From: Collinsella aerofaciens
Lineage (GTDB): Bacteria; Actinomycetota; Coriobacteriia; Coriobacteriales; Coriobacteriaceae
DNA length: 57,095 nt
Direction: 5' to 3'
NCBI RefSeq assembly: GCF_028207065.1
Contig: NZ_JAQLFP010000015.1
Location: 1-57,095, forward strand
Each line of letters opens with the position of its first letter. The first letter of the stretch is position 1. The position numbers were made by a program, and so were the translations under genes. Of the stretch, positions 17,216 to 25,830 are shown one piece after another. The notes under the pieces were generated by a model. The model searched no databases. It was not told the DNA's origin and saw only the letters and a list, made by a program, of their open reading frames with translations.

Positions 17216-18277
17216 ATGGAGAGGATACTCGGCGTTAATCTCTCTGGCTGGTTTATTCCCGAGCCTTGGGTGACCCCGTCGCTGTACGCGGCGACCGGCG
17301 CATCCAACGCAGCCGAGCTGCAGGAGGCCATGGGTACCGCCGCTTACAACGAGCGCATGCGTCGTCATTACGAGACGTTTGTGAGCGAGGACGATTTTCG
17401 CCGCATGGCGCAGATCGGTCTCAATGCCGTGCGTCTGCCGGTGCCCTGGTATGCCTTTGGCTCACAGGAGTCCGATGCCTCCTACATATCGGTTGTCGAT
17501 TACATCGACCGCGCGATTGAGTGGGCTGCCAAGTACGATATCCGCGTGCTGCTCGATCTGGCAACCGTGCCCGGTGGCCAGGGCGATTCCAACGATTCGC
17601 CCACCACGCCGGAGGCTGTCGCCGAGTGGCATTCGTCCACCAACGGCCGTCATGTCGCACTCGACGTGCTCGAGCGCTTGGCCGATCGCTATGGCGAGGC
17701 CGAGAGCCTGCTGGGCATTGAGCTGCTGGACACGCCGCAGATGAGCGTTCGCAAGAGCCTCTTCACCATGACGGATGGCATTCCTGCTCACTACCTGCGC
17801 AATTTCTATCGCGATGCCTACGAGCTCGTTCGTTCGTATATGCCCGAGGATAAGATCGTCGTCTTCTCGTCGTCGGGGCATCCCAGCGAGTGGAAGCATT
17901 TTATGCGCGGCGCCAAGTACAAGAACGTCTACATGGACCTTCACCTGTACCATTACCGCGACGAGTATGCGCTCGACATCACGAGCCCTCGCGGGCTGAC
18001 GACGGCGATTTCGCGTAACAAGCGCGAGCTTAAAGAAGCGATTTCGACTGGGTTCCCCGTGCTGGTGGGCGAATGGTCGGGCGCGGCGATCTTTGCCAAC
18101 TCGTCGGTTACGCCCGAGGGCCGCAATGCCTACGAGCGCGTGTTTATTGCCAACCAGCTGGCTTCGTTTGCGCCGGCTGCCGGTTGGTTCTTCCAAACGT
18201 GGAAGACCGAGAAGCGCATTGCAGCATGGGACGCCCGCGCGGCGCTCGGTACGCTCGAGCGCGGCATGATTGAATAG
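17216..18277 (+). CDS. GH5 exo-glucanase-like protein with altered catalytic residues
   Basis: 353 residues with the GH5 (exo-1,3-glucanase-like) order: GVNLSGWFIPEPW, NAVRLPVPWYAF, PGGQG, LLGIELL, YMDLHLYHY, LVGEWSGA and WFFQTWKTE. No signal peptide is seen, so it is probably cytoplasmic. The nucleophile Glu is kept (E286 in GEWSG), but the acid/base motif NEP of the family is DTP here (172-174), and the usual LHGAPGGQN is LATVPGGQG. It may be a non-hydrolytic or differently acting member. The ATG at 17216 follows a GGGGG ribosome site; the frame is open upstream. Confidence 0.75.
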   Translation: MERILGVNLSGWFIPEPWVTPSLYAATGASNAAELQEAMGTAAYNERMRRHYETFVSEDDFRRMAQIGLNAVRLPVPWYAFGSQESDASYISVVDYIDRAIEWAAKYDIRVLLDLATVPGGQGDSNDSPTTPEAVAEWHSSTNGRHVALDVLERLADRYGEAESLLGIELLDTPQMSVRKSLFTMTDGIPAHYLRNFYRDAYELVRSYMPEDKIVVFSSSGHPSEWKHFMRGAKYKNVYMDLHLYHYRDEYALDITSPRGLTTAISRNKRELKEAISTGFPVLVGEWSGAAIFANSSVTPEGRNAYERVFIANQLASFAPAAGWFFQTWKTEKRIAAWDARAALGTLERGMIE

Positions 18278-18283
18278 GTTGAT

Positions 18284-19162
18284 ATGACGCAAAACAGCGC
18301 CCATACGGGCAAACTCTATGTGGTCGGCACGCCCATCGGCAACCTGGGCGACCTGTCCCCGCGCGTTGGTGAGGCCTTTGCCGCTGCTGATGCCATCTGC
18401 TGCGAAGACACGCGTGTGACGTCAAAGCTACTGATGCACCTGGGCATTTCCAAGCCGCTTGTCCGTTGCGACGAGAATGTGATCGCCAGCCGCGCCGCCG
18501 GCCTGGTCGACCGTCTGCTGGCGGGGGAGACCCTCGCTTTTGCCTCGGACGCCGGCATGCCGAGCGTGTCCGATCCCGGCCAGGCGCTGGTCGAGGCGGC
18601 GCGTGAGGCCGATGTGCTCGTCGAAGTTATTCCCGGGCCCTCTGCTTGCGTCACGGCGCTTGTTTCGTCCGGCATTCCCTGCGAGCATTTTTTCTTCGAG
18701 GGCTTTTTGGGCCGAAAGCACGGCGACCGTGTGCGCCGTTTGCAGCGCCTTGCCGTGGTGCCCGGCGCACTCATCTTCTACGAGTCTCCACATCGCATCG
18801 TGGCGACGCTCGAGGCCGTGGCGGAGGTCTTTCCCCAGCGTGAGGTCGCCGTCTGCCGCGAACTCACCAAGCTGCACGAGGAGGTCTTGCGCGGGCCCGC
18901 TGACCAGCTTGCCGAGGAGCTGCGTGCTCGCGGCGAGGTAAAGGGCGAGATTGCGCTGGTCATCGCGCCGCCGAGCGAGGATGAGGAGGCCGGCATCGCG
19001 CCGGTTGGCGCTGCGGTAGCGGATCCCGACGAGGCCCTGCGCGAGGATATCCGCACCGCGCTCGAGGAGGGGGAGCCCGCCTCTGCGGTGGCCAAACGCC
19101 TGTCTCAGAAGTATTCGCGCCGCAAGCGCGATGTCTATGCCATGGTGCTCGATATGCAATAG
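18284..19162 (+). CDS. rsmI: 16S rRNA (cytidine1402-2'-O)-methyltransferase
   Basis: SAM-dependent methylase of C1402 in the decoding centre; 292 residues. The tetrapyrrole-methylase fold is marked by VVGTPIGNLGDLSPR at the start, CCEDTRVTSKLL, SDAGMPSVSDPG, IPGPSA and FYESPHRI. A C-terminal extension ends in a basic Lys/Arg segment. Starts six bases after the GH5-like gene, so it may be cotranscribed with it. Confidence 0.95.
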   Translation: MTQNSAHTGKLYVVGTPIGNLGDLSPRVGEAFAAADAICCEDTRVTSKLLMHLGISKPLVRCDENVIASRAAGLVDRLLAGETLAFASDAGMPSVSDPGQALVEAAREADVLVEVIPGPSACVTALVSSGIPCEHFFFEGFLGRKHGDRVRRLQRLAVVPGALIFYESPHRIVATLEAVAEVFPQREVAVCRELTKLHEEVLRGPADQLAEELRARGEVKGEIALVIAPPSEDEEAGIAPVGAAVADPDEALREDIRTALEEGEPASAVAKRLSQKYSRRKRDVYAMVLDMQ

Positions 19163-19231
19163 ATGGAGGATATCCAGCCCTTGCGCTAGAATCATCCCCT
19201 GTATGCAACGTTTTTCTGGAGGACAAACCCC

Positions 19232-20833
19232 ATGGATCAAAGCAAGCCTTCGTTCTTTATCACGACGCCCATCTACTACGTCAACGCCGATCCGCACTTG
19301 GGCACGGCTTATTCCACCATCATCGCCGACGTTCAGGCTCGCTATCGCCGCTCCGCCGGCTATAACGTCAAGTTCCTGACCGGCATGGACGAGCACGGCG
19401 AGAAGGTCGCCGAGGCCGCAGCCAAGCATGGCATGACGCCGCAGGAGTGGACCGATAGCCAGGCCCCGCACTTCAAGGAGCTTTGGAGCAAGCTCGAGAT
19501 TTCCAACGACGACTTCATCCGCACCACCGAGCCGCGCCAGCATCATGCCGTGCAGTACCTGTGGGAGCGCATGAAGGAGTCCGGTTACCTGTATAAGGGC
19601 AGCTACGACGGTTGGTATTGCGTGCCTGACGAGACCTACTTCACTGATACGCAGGTCCAGAAGGGCGACGAGGAGTACGGCAGCGTCGGCCAGCATCTAT
19701 GCCCCGACTGCCACCGTCCGCTTGAGCGCGTCCAGGAGGAGTCCTACTTCTTTAAGCTTTCCGCCTTCCAGGACAAGCTTCTCAAGCTCTATGACGAGCA
19801 CCCCGACTTTGTCGAGCCTGCGTTCCGCATGAACGAGGTTCGCAGCTTTGTCGAGGGCGGCCTCAACGACCTTTCCGTGAGTCGCACGAGCTTTGACTGG
19901 GGCATCCAGGTTCCGTTTGACGAGGGCCATGTGACCTATGTATGGTTTGACGCGCTGCTCAACTATATGACGGCCGTCGGCTACGGTGTCGACACCGACG
20001 AGGCGCGTGCCGAGCTGGCCTATCGCTGGCCCGCGCAGTTCCACATCGTGGGTAAGGACATCATCCGCTTCCACTGCGTCATTTGGCCCGCCATGCTCAT
20101 GGCCATCGGCGAGGCCCTGCCCGAGCACGTCTTTGCCCACGGCTTCCTGACCGTGCGCAATGCCGAGACCGGCAAGGCCGAGAAGATGTCCAAGAGCCGC
20201 GGTAACGCCATCGCTCCGCAGGACGTTATCGACATGCTGGGCGTCGAGGGCTATCGCTACTACTTTATGACCGACGTGGTCCCCGGCACCGACGGCGCCA
20301 TCAGCTTCGATCGCATGGAGCAGGTCTACAACGCCGACCTGGCCAACAGCTGGGGCAACCTTATCTCGCGTTCGCTCAACATGAGCGGCAAGTACTTTGA
20401 CGGTTGCGCGCCCGCCAAGCCCGCATCGTTCGACGCGTTCGATAACCCGCTGGCAAAGATCGCCGATGGTCTGGTCGAGCGCTACATGGCCAAGATGGAC
20501 GTGCTCGATTACGGCGGAGCCAAGGACGAGGTCATGGAGCTCATCCACGCCGCCAACCACTACATTGAGGACTCCGAGCCTTGGGCACTTGCCAAGGACG
20601 AGGCCAAGGCTGACGAGCTGGCGTTTGTGATCTACAACCTGCTCGAGGCCATCCGCATTGCCGCTCACCTGCTGATGCCGCTCATGCCTCAGACCTCTGC
20701 CGAGGCCCTGCGCCGCCTGTCCTGTGAGGGCGAGGCCGCGAGCGACGACCTCAAGGGCATTTGCACTTGGGGCCTGCTTGCCGGCGGTCAGCCCGTCGAG
20801 AAGGGCGATCCGCTGTTCCCGCGTCTGGCGTAG
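19232..20833 (+). CDS. metG: Methionyl-tRNA synthetase
   Basis: Class I synthetase, 533 residues. ATP-site HIGH variant in NADPHLGTAYST, KMSKS in AEKMSKSRGN, and a CP domain with one Cys pair (CPDC near residue 154). No C-terminal tRNA-binding EMAP domain, so it is a short form. RBS TGGAGG precedes the ATG. Confidence 0.97.
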   Translation: MDQSKPSFFITTPIYYVNADPHLGTAYSTIIADVQARYRRSAGYNVKFLTGMDEHGEKVAEAAAKHGMTPQEWTDSQAPHFKELWSKLEISNDDFIRTTEPRQHHAVQYLWERMKESGYLYKGSYDGWYCVPDETYFTDTQVQKGDEEYGSVGQHLCPDCHRPLERVQEESYFFKLSAFQDKLLKLYDEHPDFVEPAFRMNEVRSFVEGGLNDLSVSRTSFDWGIQVPFDEGHVTYVWFDALLNYMTAVGYGVDTDEARAELAYRWPAQFHIVGKDIIRFHCVIWPAMLMAIGEALPEHVFAHGFLTVRNAETGKAEKMSKSRGNAIAPQDVIDMLGVEGYRYYFMTDVVPGTDGAISFDRMEQVYNADLANSWGNLISRSLNMSGKYFDGCAPAKPASFDAFDNPLAKIADGLVERYMAKMDVLDYGGAKDEVMELIHAANHYIEDSEPWALAKDEAKADELAFVIYNLLEAIRIAAHLLMPLMPQTSAEALRRLSCEGEAASDDLKGICTWGLLAGGQPVEKGDPLFPRLA

Positions 20834-20877
20834 AGACCGCGCGAGCGCCATATCGGCAATTTGCTGTTTAGCTGTAA

Positions 20878-20907
20878 GGGCATGGCCGCCACGGTCCATG
20901 CCCTTTT
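20878..20907 (+). terminator. Terminator after metG
   Basis: GGGCATGG / CCATGCCC stem with a 10-nt loop, followed by TTTTG. Confidence 0.75.
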
Positions 20908-20943
20908 GTTTCAAGACGCCGCCATCATGCTAAGGAGGCAACC

Positions 20944-21804
20944 ATGACAACTTCGCCTTTGGCAAACCCCACGGCCACCAGGGAGCTGCTGGAGGAGTTT
21001 GGCCTTGCGACCAAGCATCGCCTGGGCCAGAACTTTCTAATCGACAATCATGTGATCGAACGTATCTGCGAGCTTGCCGAGCTTGCAGGTGACGAGCGCG
21101 TACTCGAGGTGGGTCCAGGTTGCGGTACGTTGACACTTGCGTTGCTGCAGGAAGCGGCGTGCGTTACGTCCATTGAGGCCGATCCCGAGCTTGAGCCGGT
21201 GCTCGATGCCCACGCCGCCGACTATGCCAACTTCCGCTTTATCATGGGCGACGCGCTTAAGGTGGGCCCGGAGCAGATTGAGCAGGCTGCGGGCGGTGAG
21301 CCGACGGTATTTGTCGCGAACTTGCCCTATAACGTGGCGGCGACGATCATTTTGCAATTTTTCCAGACGATGCCGGCGCTAAAGCGCGCCGTCGTCATGG
21401 TGCAAAAGGAGGTTGCCGATCGCATTGCCGCAGTGCCGGGCAACAAGACCTATGGCGGCTATACGGCAAAGCTTGGCCTGTATGCGCAGGTAACGGGTCG
21501 CTTTGAGGTGCCGCCGCGTTGCTTTATGCCGGCGCCACACGTGGACTCGGCCGTCGTGCGTATCGACCGTGTTGACGGTGTGGTGCCCGAAGGACTCGAT
21601 CGCGAATTTGTGGCCCGCGTGATTGACGCTGCATTTGCTCAGCGTCGCAAGACCATCCGCAATTCCATGAGCGCCAACGGCTTTGCCAAGGACGTGCTCG
21701 ATGCCGCCTTTGAGGCTTGCGGTATCGCACCCACCACGCGCGCCGAGACGCTCGGCGTCGCCGACTTTGTGTGCCTGGCTCGGGAGCTTTCCCATGACGC
21801 TTAA
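20944..21804 (+). CDS. rsmA: 16S rRNA dimethyladenosine transferase
   Basis: KsgA/RsmA dimethylates A1518 and A1519 of 16S rRNA; 286 residues. SAM motif I is VLEVGPGCGTLTLAL, the catalytic NLPYN is in VANLPYNVAA, and the PRC(F) segment PPRCFMPAPHVDSAVV is present. RBS AAGGAGG is at ideal distance. The stop overlaps the start of the TatD gene. Confidence 0.96.
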   Translation: MTTSPLANPTATRELLEEFGLATKHRLGQNFLIDNHVIERICELAELAGDERVLEVGPGCGTLTLALLQEAACVTSIEADPELEPVLDAHAADYANFRFIMGDALKVGPEQIEQAAGGEPTVFVANLPYNVAATIILQFFQTMPALKRAVVMVQKEVADRIAAVPGNKTYGGYTAKLGLYAQVTGRFEVPPRCFMPAPHVDSAVVRIDRVDGVVPEGLDREFVARVIDAAFAQRRKTIRNSMSANGFAKDVLDAAFEACGIAPTTRAETLGVADFVCLARELSHDA

Positions 21805-22711
21805 TGCCGAACGCGTGACGTTTACCAAGAAAAAGAAGACGGTTGCTTGTCCCGTGCCCTTGGCACCGCTTGCCGACACACATGCGCATCTGCTTTCGTT
21901 CTGGGGCAAGGATGTGCCCGAGACACTCGTGCGTGCCAAGGCGGCAGGCATCGACCTGTTGGTGACGGTCTTCGACCCCATCGCCGACAAGCGCAGCGTG
22001 ACGGACTATAGCGACTGGCTCGTGCGCGAAATTCTGCCGATGCAGGATATCCCGCAGATCAAGTATCTTGCCGGCGTGCATCCGTATGGCGCGCCGGACT
22101 ATACCGACGACATTCATGCACAGGTCGTTGTCGCACTCGATGACCCCTTATGCGCCGGTATTGGCGAAATCGGTCTGGACTACCACATGGACTATGACGA
22201 CGATATCGCGCCGGCACCCCATAACGTGCAGATTGACTGCATGGCGCGCCAGCTCGAGCTTGCCGTGCGTCGTAACGTGCCGGTGGAGCTGCATCTGCGT
22301 CACGAGGACATGGACCAGGAGCGTACCTCGCACGTGGACGCCTACAACGTGCTTCGTGAGGTGGGCGTGCCCCAGGCCGGTTGTGTGCTGCACTGTTTTG
22401 GCGAGGACCGCGCCACGATGGAGCGCTTTGTGGAGCTGGGCTGCTATATCGCCTATGGTGGTGCGGCCACCTTTAAGCGCAACGACGACGTGCGCGAGGC
22501 ATTTGCGGCAACCCCACTCGATCGAATTTTGTTCGAGACGGATTGCCCGTATATGGCTCCGGAGCCCATCCGCGGTCTTGAATGCGAGCCCGCAATGATC
22601 TCCATTACGGCAAACGCGCTGGTTAACGACCGTGTCGATCGCACTGGTGAGGACGCCGAAACAATCGCGCATGCCGCTTGGGAAAATGCCTGCAAACTTT
22701 TTCAAAAATAG
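21794..22711 (+). CDS. tatD: TatD family metal-dependent hydrolase (DNase)
   Basis: 305 residues. Metal ligands of the amidohydrolase fold are visible: DTHAHL, GEIGLDYH, ELHLRHE, VLHCFGE and ETDCPYMAP. The TatD family are 3'-5' exonucleases in DNA or RNA repair. The N-terminus has about 25 extra basic residues. The ATG at 21794 lies in the last codons of rsmA (GGGAG upstream). Confidence 0.9.
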   Translation: MTLNAERVTFTKKKKTVACPVPLAPLADTHAHLLSFWGKDVPETLVRAKAAGIDLLVTVFDPIADKRSVTDYSDWLVREILPMQDIPQIKYLAGVHPYGAPDYTDDIHAQVVVALDDPLCAGIGEIGLDYHMDYDDDIAPAPHNVQIDCMARQLELAVRRNVPVELHLRHEDMDQERTSHVDAYNVLREVGVPQAGCVLHCFGEDRATMERFVELGCYIAYGGAATFKRNDDVREAFAATPLDRILFETDCPYMAPEPIRGLECEPAMISITANALVNDRVDRTGEDAETIAHAAWENACKLFQK

Positions 22712-22714
22712 TTC

Positions 22715-22743
22715 TTGCGTTCGCGGTGGCGCTCCGTTATTCT
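22715..22743 (+). promoter_or_regulatory. Promoter of tRNA-Leu
   Basis: TTGCGT (22715-22720), 17-base spacer, TATTCT (22738-22743), 12 bases before the tRNA. Confidence 0.7.
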
Positions 22744-22754
22744 AATTCCTGCAC

Positions 22755-22841
22755 GCGGGCGTGGCGGAATTGGCAGACGCGTACGGTTCAGGTCCGTATG
22801 GGGGCAACCCCATGAAGGTTCAAGTCCTTTCGCCCGCACCA
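22755..22841 (+). tRNA. tRNA-Leu (anticodon CAG)
   Basis: Type II tRNA with a long variable arm; acceptor GCGGGCG pairs with CGCCCGC, anticodon CAG at 22789-22791, CCA encoded. Confidence 0.97.
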
Positions 22842-23071
22842 TTGATTGAAAGAGCTCCCAGCAATGGGGGCTTTTTTGTTATAGGCTCATCGCGGGGGCT
22901 TGAACCTGCGAAGGAGCGAGCGTCAAGAAAACGCGGAGCGTTTTTAGCGAGCTGGCGAGTCCGCCGGCAGGCGGCCAATGCCGGTGCGGATCCGCGAAGC
23001 GGATACGCGGACGTCCTTTCGCCCGCACCATTAAATGAAAGAGCTCCCAGCAATGGGAGCTTTTTTGTTAT
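22824..23071 (+). repeat. tRNA tail-duplication unit at tRNA-Leu
   Basis: The 3' tail and terminator (22824-22882) recur at 23013-23071, offset 189, with 56 of 59 bases equal. Between them: inverted T-arm copy (GGGCTTGAACCT, 22896-22907), H1 (AAAACGC gga GCGTTTT, 22928-22944), a CCGCC ggca GGCGG hairpin, and H3 (ATCCGC gaa GCGGAT, 22990-23004). It shares the 17-mer GCCGGTGCGGATCCGCG with the unit at tRNA-Arg. Confidence 0.85.
22852..22877 (+). terminator. Terminator of tRNA-Leu
   Basis: AGCTCCC / GGGGGCT stem followed by TTTTTT; copied at 23042-23066 with GGGAGCT. Confidence 0.8.
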
Positions 23072-23129
23072 GCACGATCTCCTTGGACGGGTATCCTAAT
23101 GCCAACGTGTGCCTATCAGAGGAGAGACC

Positions 23130-24068
23130 ATGCTGTTTTCCGGTATCATCGCCGCCCTTACCAGCCTTTTGATTCCCATCATCATCCTGTTGCTGCTGCT
23201 CCCCAACGCCTGTTATGTCGTTGAACAGCAGCACGCCGTAATCATCGAGCGCTTGGGTAAGTTCAACCGTATCGTCAACGCGGGCTTTCACGTGAAGGTG
23301 CCCGTGATCGACCGCAAGGCCGCCACGGTGAGCCTGCGCACCATGAAAAACGGTTTTGGCATCGACGTTAAGACCCAGGACAACGTGACCATCGGTCTTG
23401 AGGTCTCCGCTCAGTACCACGTGAGCTACGACATGGGCGCCGGCCCGGCAGATTCGGGCATCTACAAGAGCTACTACATGCTGCAGGAGCCCGTCGACCA
23501 GATGCGCGACTTCATCACCGACGCCCTGCGCTCCTCCATCCCCGTTTACACACTTGATGAGGTCTTTGCCAAGAAGGATGACATCGCCAAGGATGTCAAC
23601 GCTACCGTTTCCGAGCAGATGGCCGCCTACGGCTTCACCCTCGTGTCGACGCTCATCACCAAAATCGCACTGCCGACCGAGGTTGAGAACTCCATGAACG
23701 ACATCAACGCCGCCCAGCGCAAGCGCGCTGCCGCGCAGGAGCTCGCCGAGGCCGACCGCATCAAGCGCGTCACCGAGGCGACCGCCGAGGCCGAGGCTAT
23801 GGAAAAGGCGGGCGAGGGCATCGCCAACCAGCGCAAAGCCATCGCGCTGGGCATCAAGGATTCGCTCGAGATTATCCAGGAGACAGGCGTTGGCAACGAT
23901 GAGGCCAACCAGCTGTTCATGTTTACGCAGTGGACCGAGATGATGACGGAGTTCGCACGTACGGGCAAAAACTCGACGGTCGTGTTGCCGAGCGACTTCT
24001 CGCAGTCGGCCTCTATGTTCGAGCAGATGCTGGCTGCCGGCAAAGTTCAAAACGATTCGAAGGAGTAG
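23130..24068 (+). CDS. SPFH/stomatin-like membrane protein
   Basis: 312 residues: one N-terminal membrane helix (about 7-28), then the SPFH (band 7) domain (HAVIIERLGKFNRIVNAGFH) and a coiled-coil rich in Ala/Glu/Lys (about 190-250). Stomatin-like proteins scaffold membrane microdomains and proteases. No NfeD partner is next to it. ATG 23130 with AGAGGAGAG is preferred over GTG 23109. Confidence 0.88.
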   Translation: MLFSGIIAALTSLLIPIIILLLLLPNACYVVEQQHAVIIERLGKFNRIVNAGFHVKVPVIDRKAATVSLRTMKNGFGIDVKTQDNVTIGLEVSAQYHVSYDMGAGPADSGIYKSYYMLQEPVDQMRDFITDALRSSIPVYTLDEVFAKKDDIAKDVNATVSEQMAAYGFTLVSTLITKIALPTEVENSMNDINAAQRKRAAAQELAEADRIKRVTEATAEAEAMEKAGEGIANQRKAIALGIKDSLEIIQETGVGNDEANQLFMFTQWTEMMTEFARTGKNSTVVLPSDFSQSASMFEQMLAAGKVQNDSKE

Positions 24069-24074
24069 GCGCGC

Positions 24075-24545
24075 GTGAAATACACCGTCGTTTGTGTTGG
24101 TAAGCTCAAGGAGCGCTTTTGGAAGGATGCCTGCGCTGAGTACAACAAGCGCCTGGGTGCCTATGCCAAGGTGGATATCCGCGAGGTGGCCGATATCGAC
24201 CCGGCTAAGGCGGGCGGTGTGGATGCTGCGCGTGACAAGGAGGGGGCGGCGATTCTTGCTGCCTTGCCATCTCGAGCGCATGTGATCCTGCTGGCTATCG
24301 AGGGCAAGGAGCGCTCGAGCGAGGAGTTTTCGGCGAGGCTCGACGATCTTATGCTGCGAGGCAGCAGCGACATTGCCTTTGTAATCGGCGGTTCGGACGG
24401 CGTGAGTGATGACGTGCGCGCACGAGCCGATGAGATGCTCAGCTTTGGACGCATTACCTTGCCGCATAACCTGGCGCGTGTGGTGCTGCTGGAGCAGATT
24501 TACCGTGCCTGCAAGATTAGTCGTGGCGAGCCGTATCACAAATAG
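24075..24545 (+). CDS. rlmH: 23S rRNA (pseudouridine1915-N3)-methyltransferase
   Basis: SPOUT methylase of helix 69; 156 residues, the usual size. The knot is marked by IAFVIGGSDGVSDDV and LPHNLARVVLLEQIYRA, and the C-terminus ends GEPYHK, as in the family. GTG start with AAGGAG upstream, six bases after the stomatin gene. Confidence 0.95.
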   Translation: MKYTVVCVGKLKERFWKDACAEYNKRLGAYAKVDIREVADIDPAKAGGVDAARDKEGAAILAALPSRAHVILLAIEGKERSSEEFSARLDDLMLRGSSDIAFVIGGSDGVSDDVRARADEMLSFGRITLPHNLARVVLLEQIYRACKISRGEPYHK

Positions 24546-24618
24546 GTCGGCAATACGAAACAATGGCGTGGGACAATACCTTTCGTTTTGAGGAATGTGT
24601 CTGAAAGGACTATGTGAT

Positions 24619-25389
24619 ATGAAGATTGGATTTGTCGGTTTTGGCAATATGGCGAGCGCTATGGCCGATGGCTGGATCGCTGCCGGTGTAGCTGCGAGCG
24701 ACATGTGCGCCTGTGCGGGTCGCTACGACGCACTGGTTGAGCGCTGTGAGGCGCGCGGGATGGCCGCTTGCCACGATGCCGCCGAGGTTGTCGCCGCATC
24801 CGATATCGTGGTCGCTGCGGTCAAGCCGTACATGATCGAGAAGGTATTCGCCCCGCTCAAGGATGCTCTTGCCAAAAAGGTCGTTCTGTCGGTTGCCTGG
24901 ACCTGGGACAGTGCCAAGTGGGAGCAGGTCCTGCCGGGCGTCGCGCATATCTCGACGGTGCCCAACACGCCGGTTTCGGTGGGCGAGGGCGTCATCGCTT
25001 GCGAGAAGGCTTCCACGCTTAGTGATGAGCAGAGTGCAGTGGTGCTTGATCTGCTTGGCAAGCTCGGTGCGGTGGTCGAGCTCGATACGAGCCTGCTGTT
25101 CGTGGGCGGCACGGTGGGTGGTTGCGCTCCGGCATTTGTCGCTATGGCAATCGAGGCCCTGGGCGATGCAGCGGTCAAGCACGGTATCCCGCGTGCTGAT
25201 GCCTATCGCATTGTGAGCCAGATGGTGCTGGGTACGGCAAAGCTGCAGCTCGCAACCGGTCAGCATCCCGCGGCGATGAAGGATGCCGTATGCTCGCCCG
25301 GTGGTGCCACCATCAAGGGCGTCGTTGCGCTCGAGGACGCCGGCATGCGCAGCGCCCTGGTCAAGGCAATCGACGCAACCCTCCAGTAA
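24619..25389 (+). CDS. proC: Pyrroline-5-carboxylate reductase
   Basis: NAD(P)H-dependent last step of proline synthesis; 256 residues. Rossmann motif GFVGFGNMASAM at the start, and the C-terminal signature CSPGGATIKGVVALEDAG. ATG 24619 is chosen over GTG 24595 because the first homologous residues start there (MKIGFVGFG) and AAAGGA lies upstream. Confidence 0.95.
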   Translation: MKIGFVGFGNMASAMADGWIAAGVAASDMCACAGRYDALVERCEARGMAACHDAAEVVAASDIVVAAVKPYMIEKVFAPLKDALAKKVVLSVAWTWDSAKWEQVLPGVAHISTVPNTPVSVGEGVIACEKASTLSDEQSAVVLDLLGKLGAVVELDTSLLFVGGTVGGCAPAFVAMAIEALGDAAVKHGIPRADAYRIVSQMVLGTAKLQLATGQHPAAMKDAVCSPGGATIKGVVALEDAGMRSALVKAIDATLQ

Positions 25390-25400
25390 AACCTGCTATT

Positions 25401-25537
25401 TAGGGACAGGTTTATGTTGGCAGGTTTTTCCTGCGGTTTTGTCCTTTTAGCGAAAAGCGCCCCGCAACTGGTTCAATTCCAGTTGCGGGGCGCTTGCGTT
25501 TGCCCAGATAAAACCAACCAAAATAAACCTGTCCCTA
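25401..25537. repeat. Nested inverted-repeat element between proC and a small minus-strand gene
   Basis: The outer arms TAGGGACAGGTTTAT (25401-25415) and ATAAACCTGTCCCTA (25523-25537) are perfect 15-bp inverted repeats. In the middle a perfect 17-bp stem, AAGCGCCCCGCAACTGG (25455-25471) with its complement (25479-25495), closes on a 7-nt loop. The intermediate arms are partly complementary. The element fills the space between two convergent genes; it may serve as a two-way terminator and has the form of a small REP/MITE-like unit. Confidence 0.75.
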
Positions 25538-25545
25538 TTGGCAGG

Positions 25546-25719
25546 CTAGTCCCAGAAGCTGTCTTCTTCGTCCTCGGACTTGGGGCCGCGGTCGACATAC
25601 ATCTTATGGGTGCGCTTCTCCATTACAAAGGCAATAATCGCAAACAGCAGGATGCCGCCGGCGAAAAGGATGGCAAAACCGGTGCGGGTGCCAAACAAAA
25701 AGGAAAAAACTGCGTCCAT
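25546..25719 (-). CDS. Small single-helix membrane protein, 57 residues
   Basis: Too short for many gene callers. The product has one helix (about residues 14-33, GFAILFAGGILLFAIIAFVM) followed by a charged tail (EKRTHKMYVDRG, then an acidic KSEDEEDSFWD end). Codon usage resembles the neighbours, AAGG lies upstream of the ATG, and a promoter-like TATACT faces it at about 25764-25769 on the minus strand. Function unknown. It is divergent from serS. Confidence 0.75.
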   Translation of the reverse strand: MDAVFSFLFGTRTGFAILFAGGILLFAIIAFVMEKRTHKMYVDRGPKSEDEEDSFWD

Positions 25720-25762
25720 TGGGTGCCTTCTTGCGTAGTTGAGTTGGGTCGTAAACGCTCAT

Positions 25763-25800
25763 AAGTATATACTTGCCCATACATGTACAAGGTTGCAACC
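25763..25800. promoter_or_regulatory. Palindromic divergent promoter region
   Basis: AAGTATATACTT (25763-25774) is a perfect 12-bp palindrome that gives a TATACT -10-like box in both directions, for serS and for the small membrane protein. A second perfect palindrome, GGTTGCAACC (25791-25800), lies between it and the serS start. Confidence 0.5.
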
Positions 25801-25830
25801 TAAATGGAATGTATATCGCCGGAGGATCTA

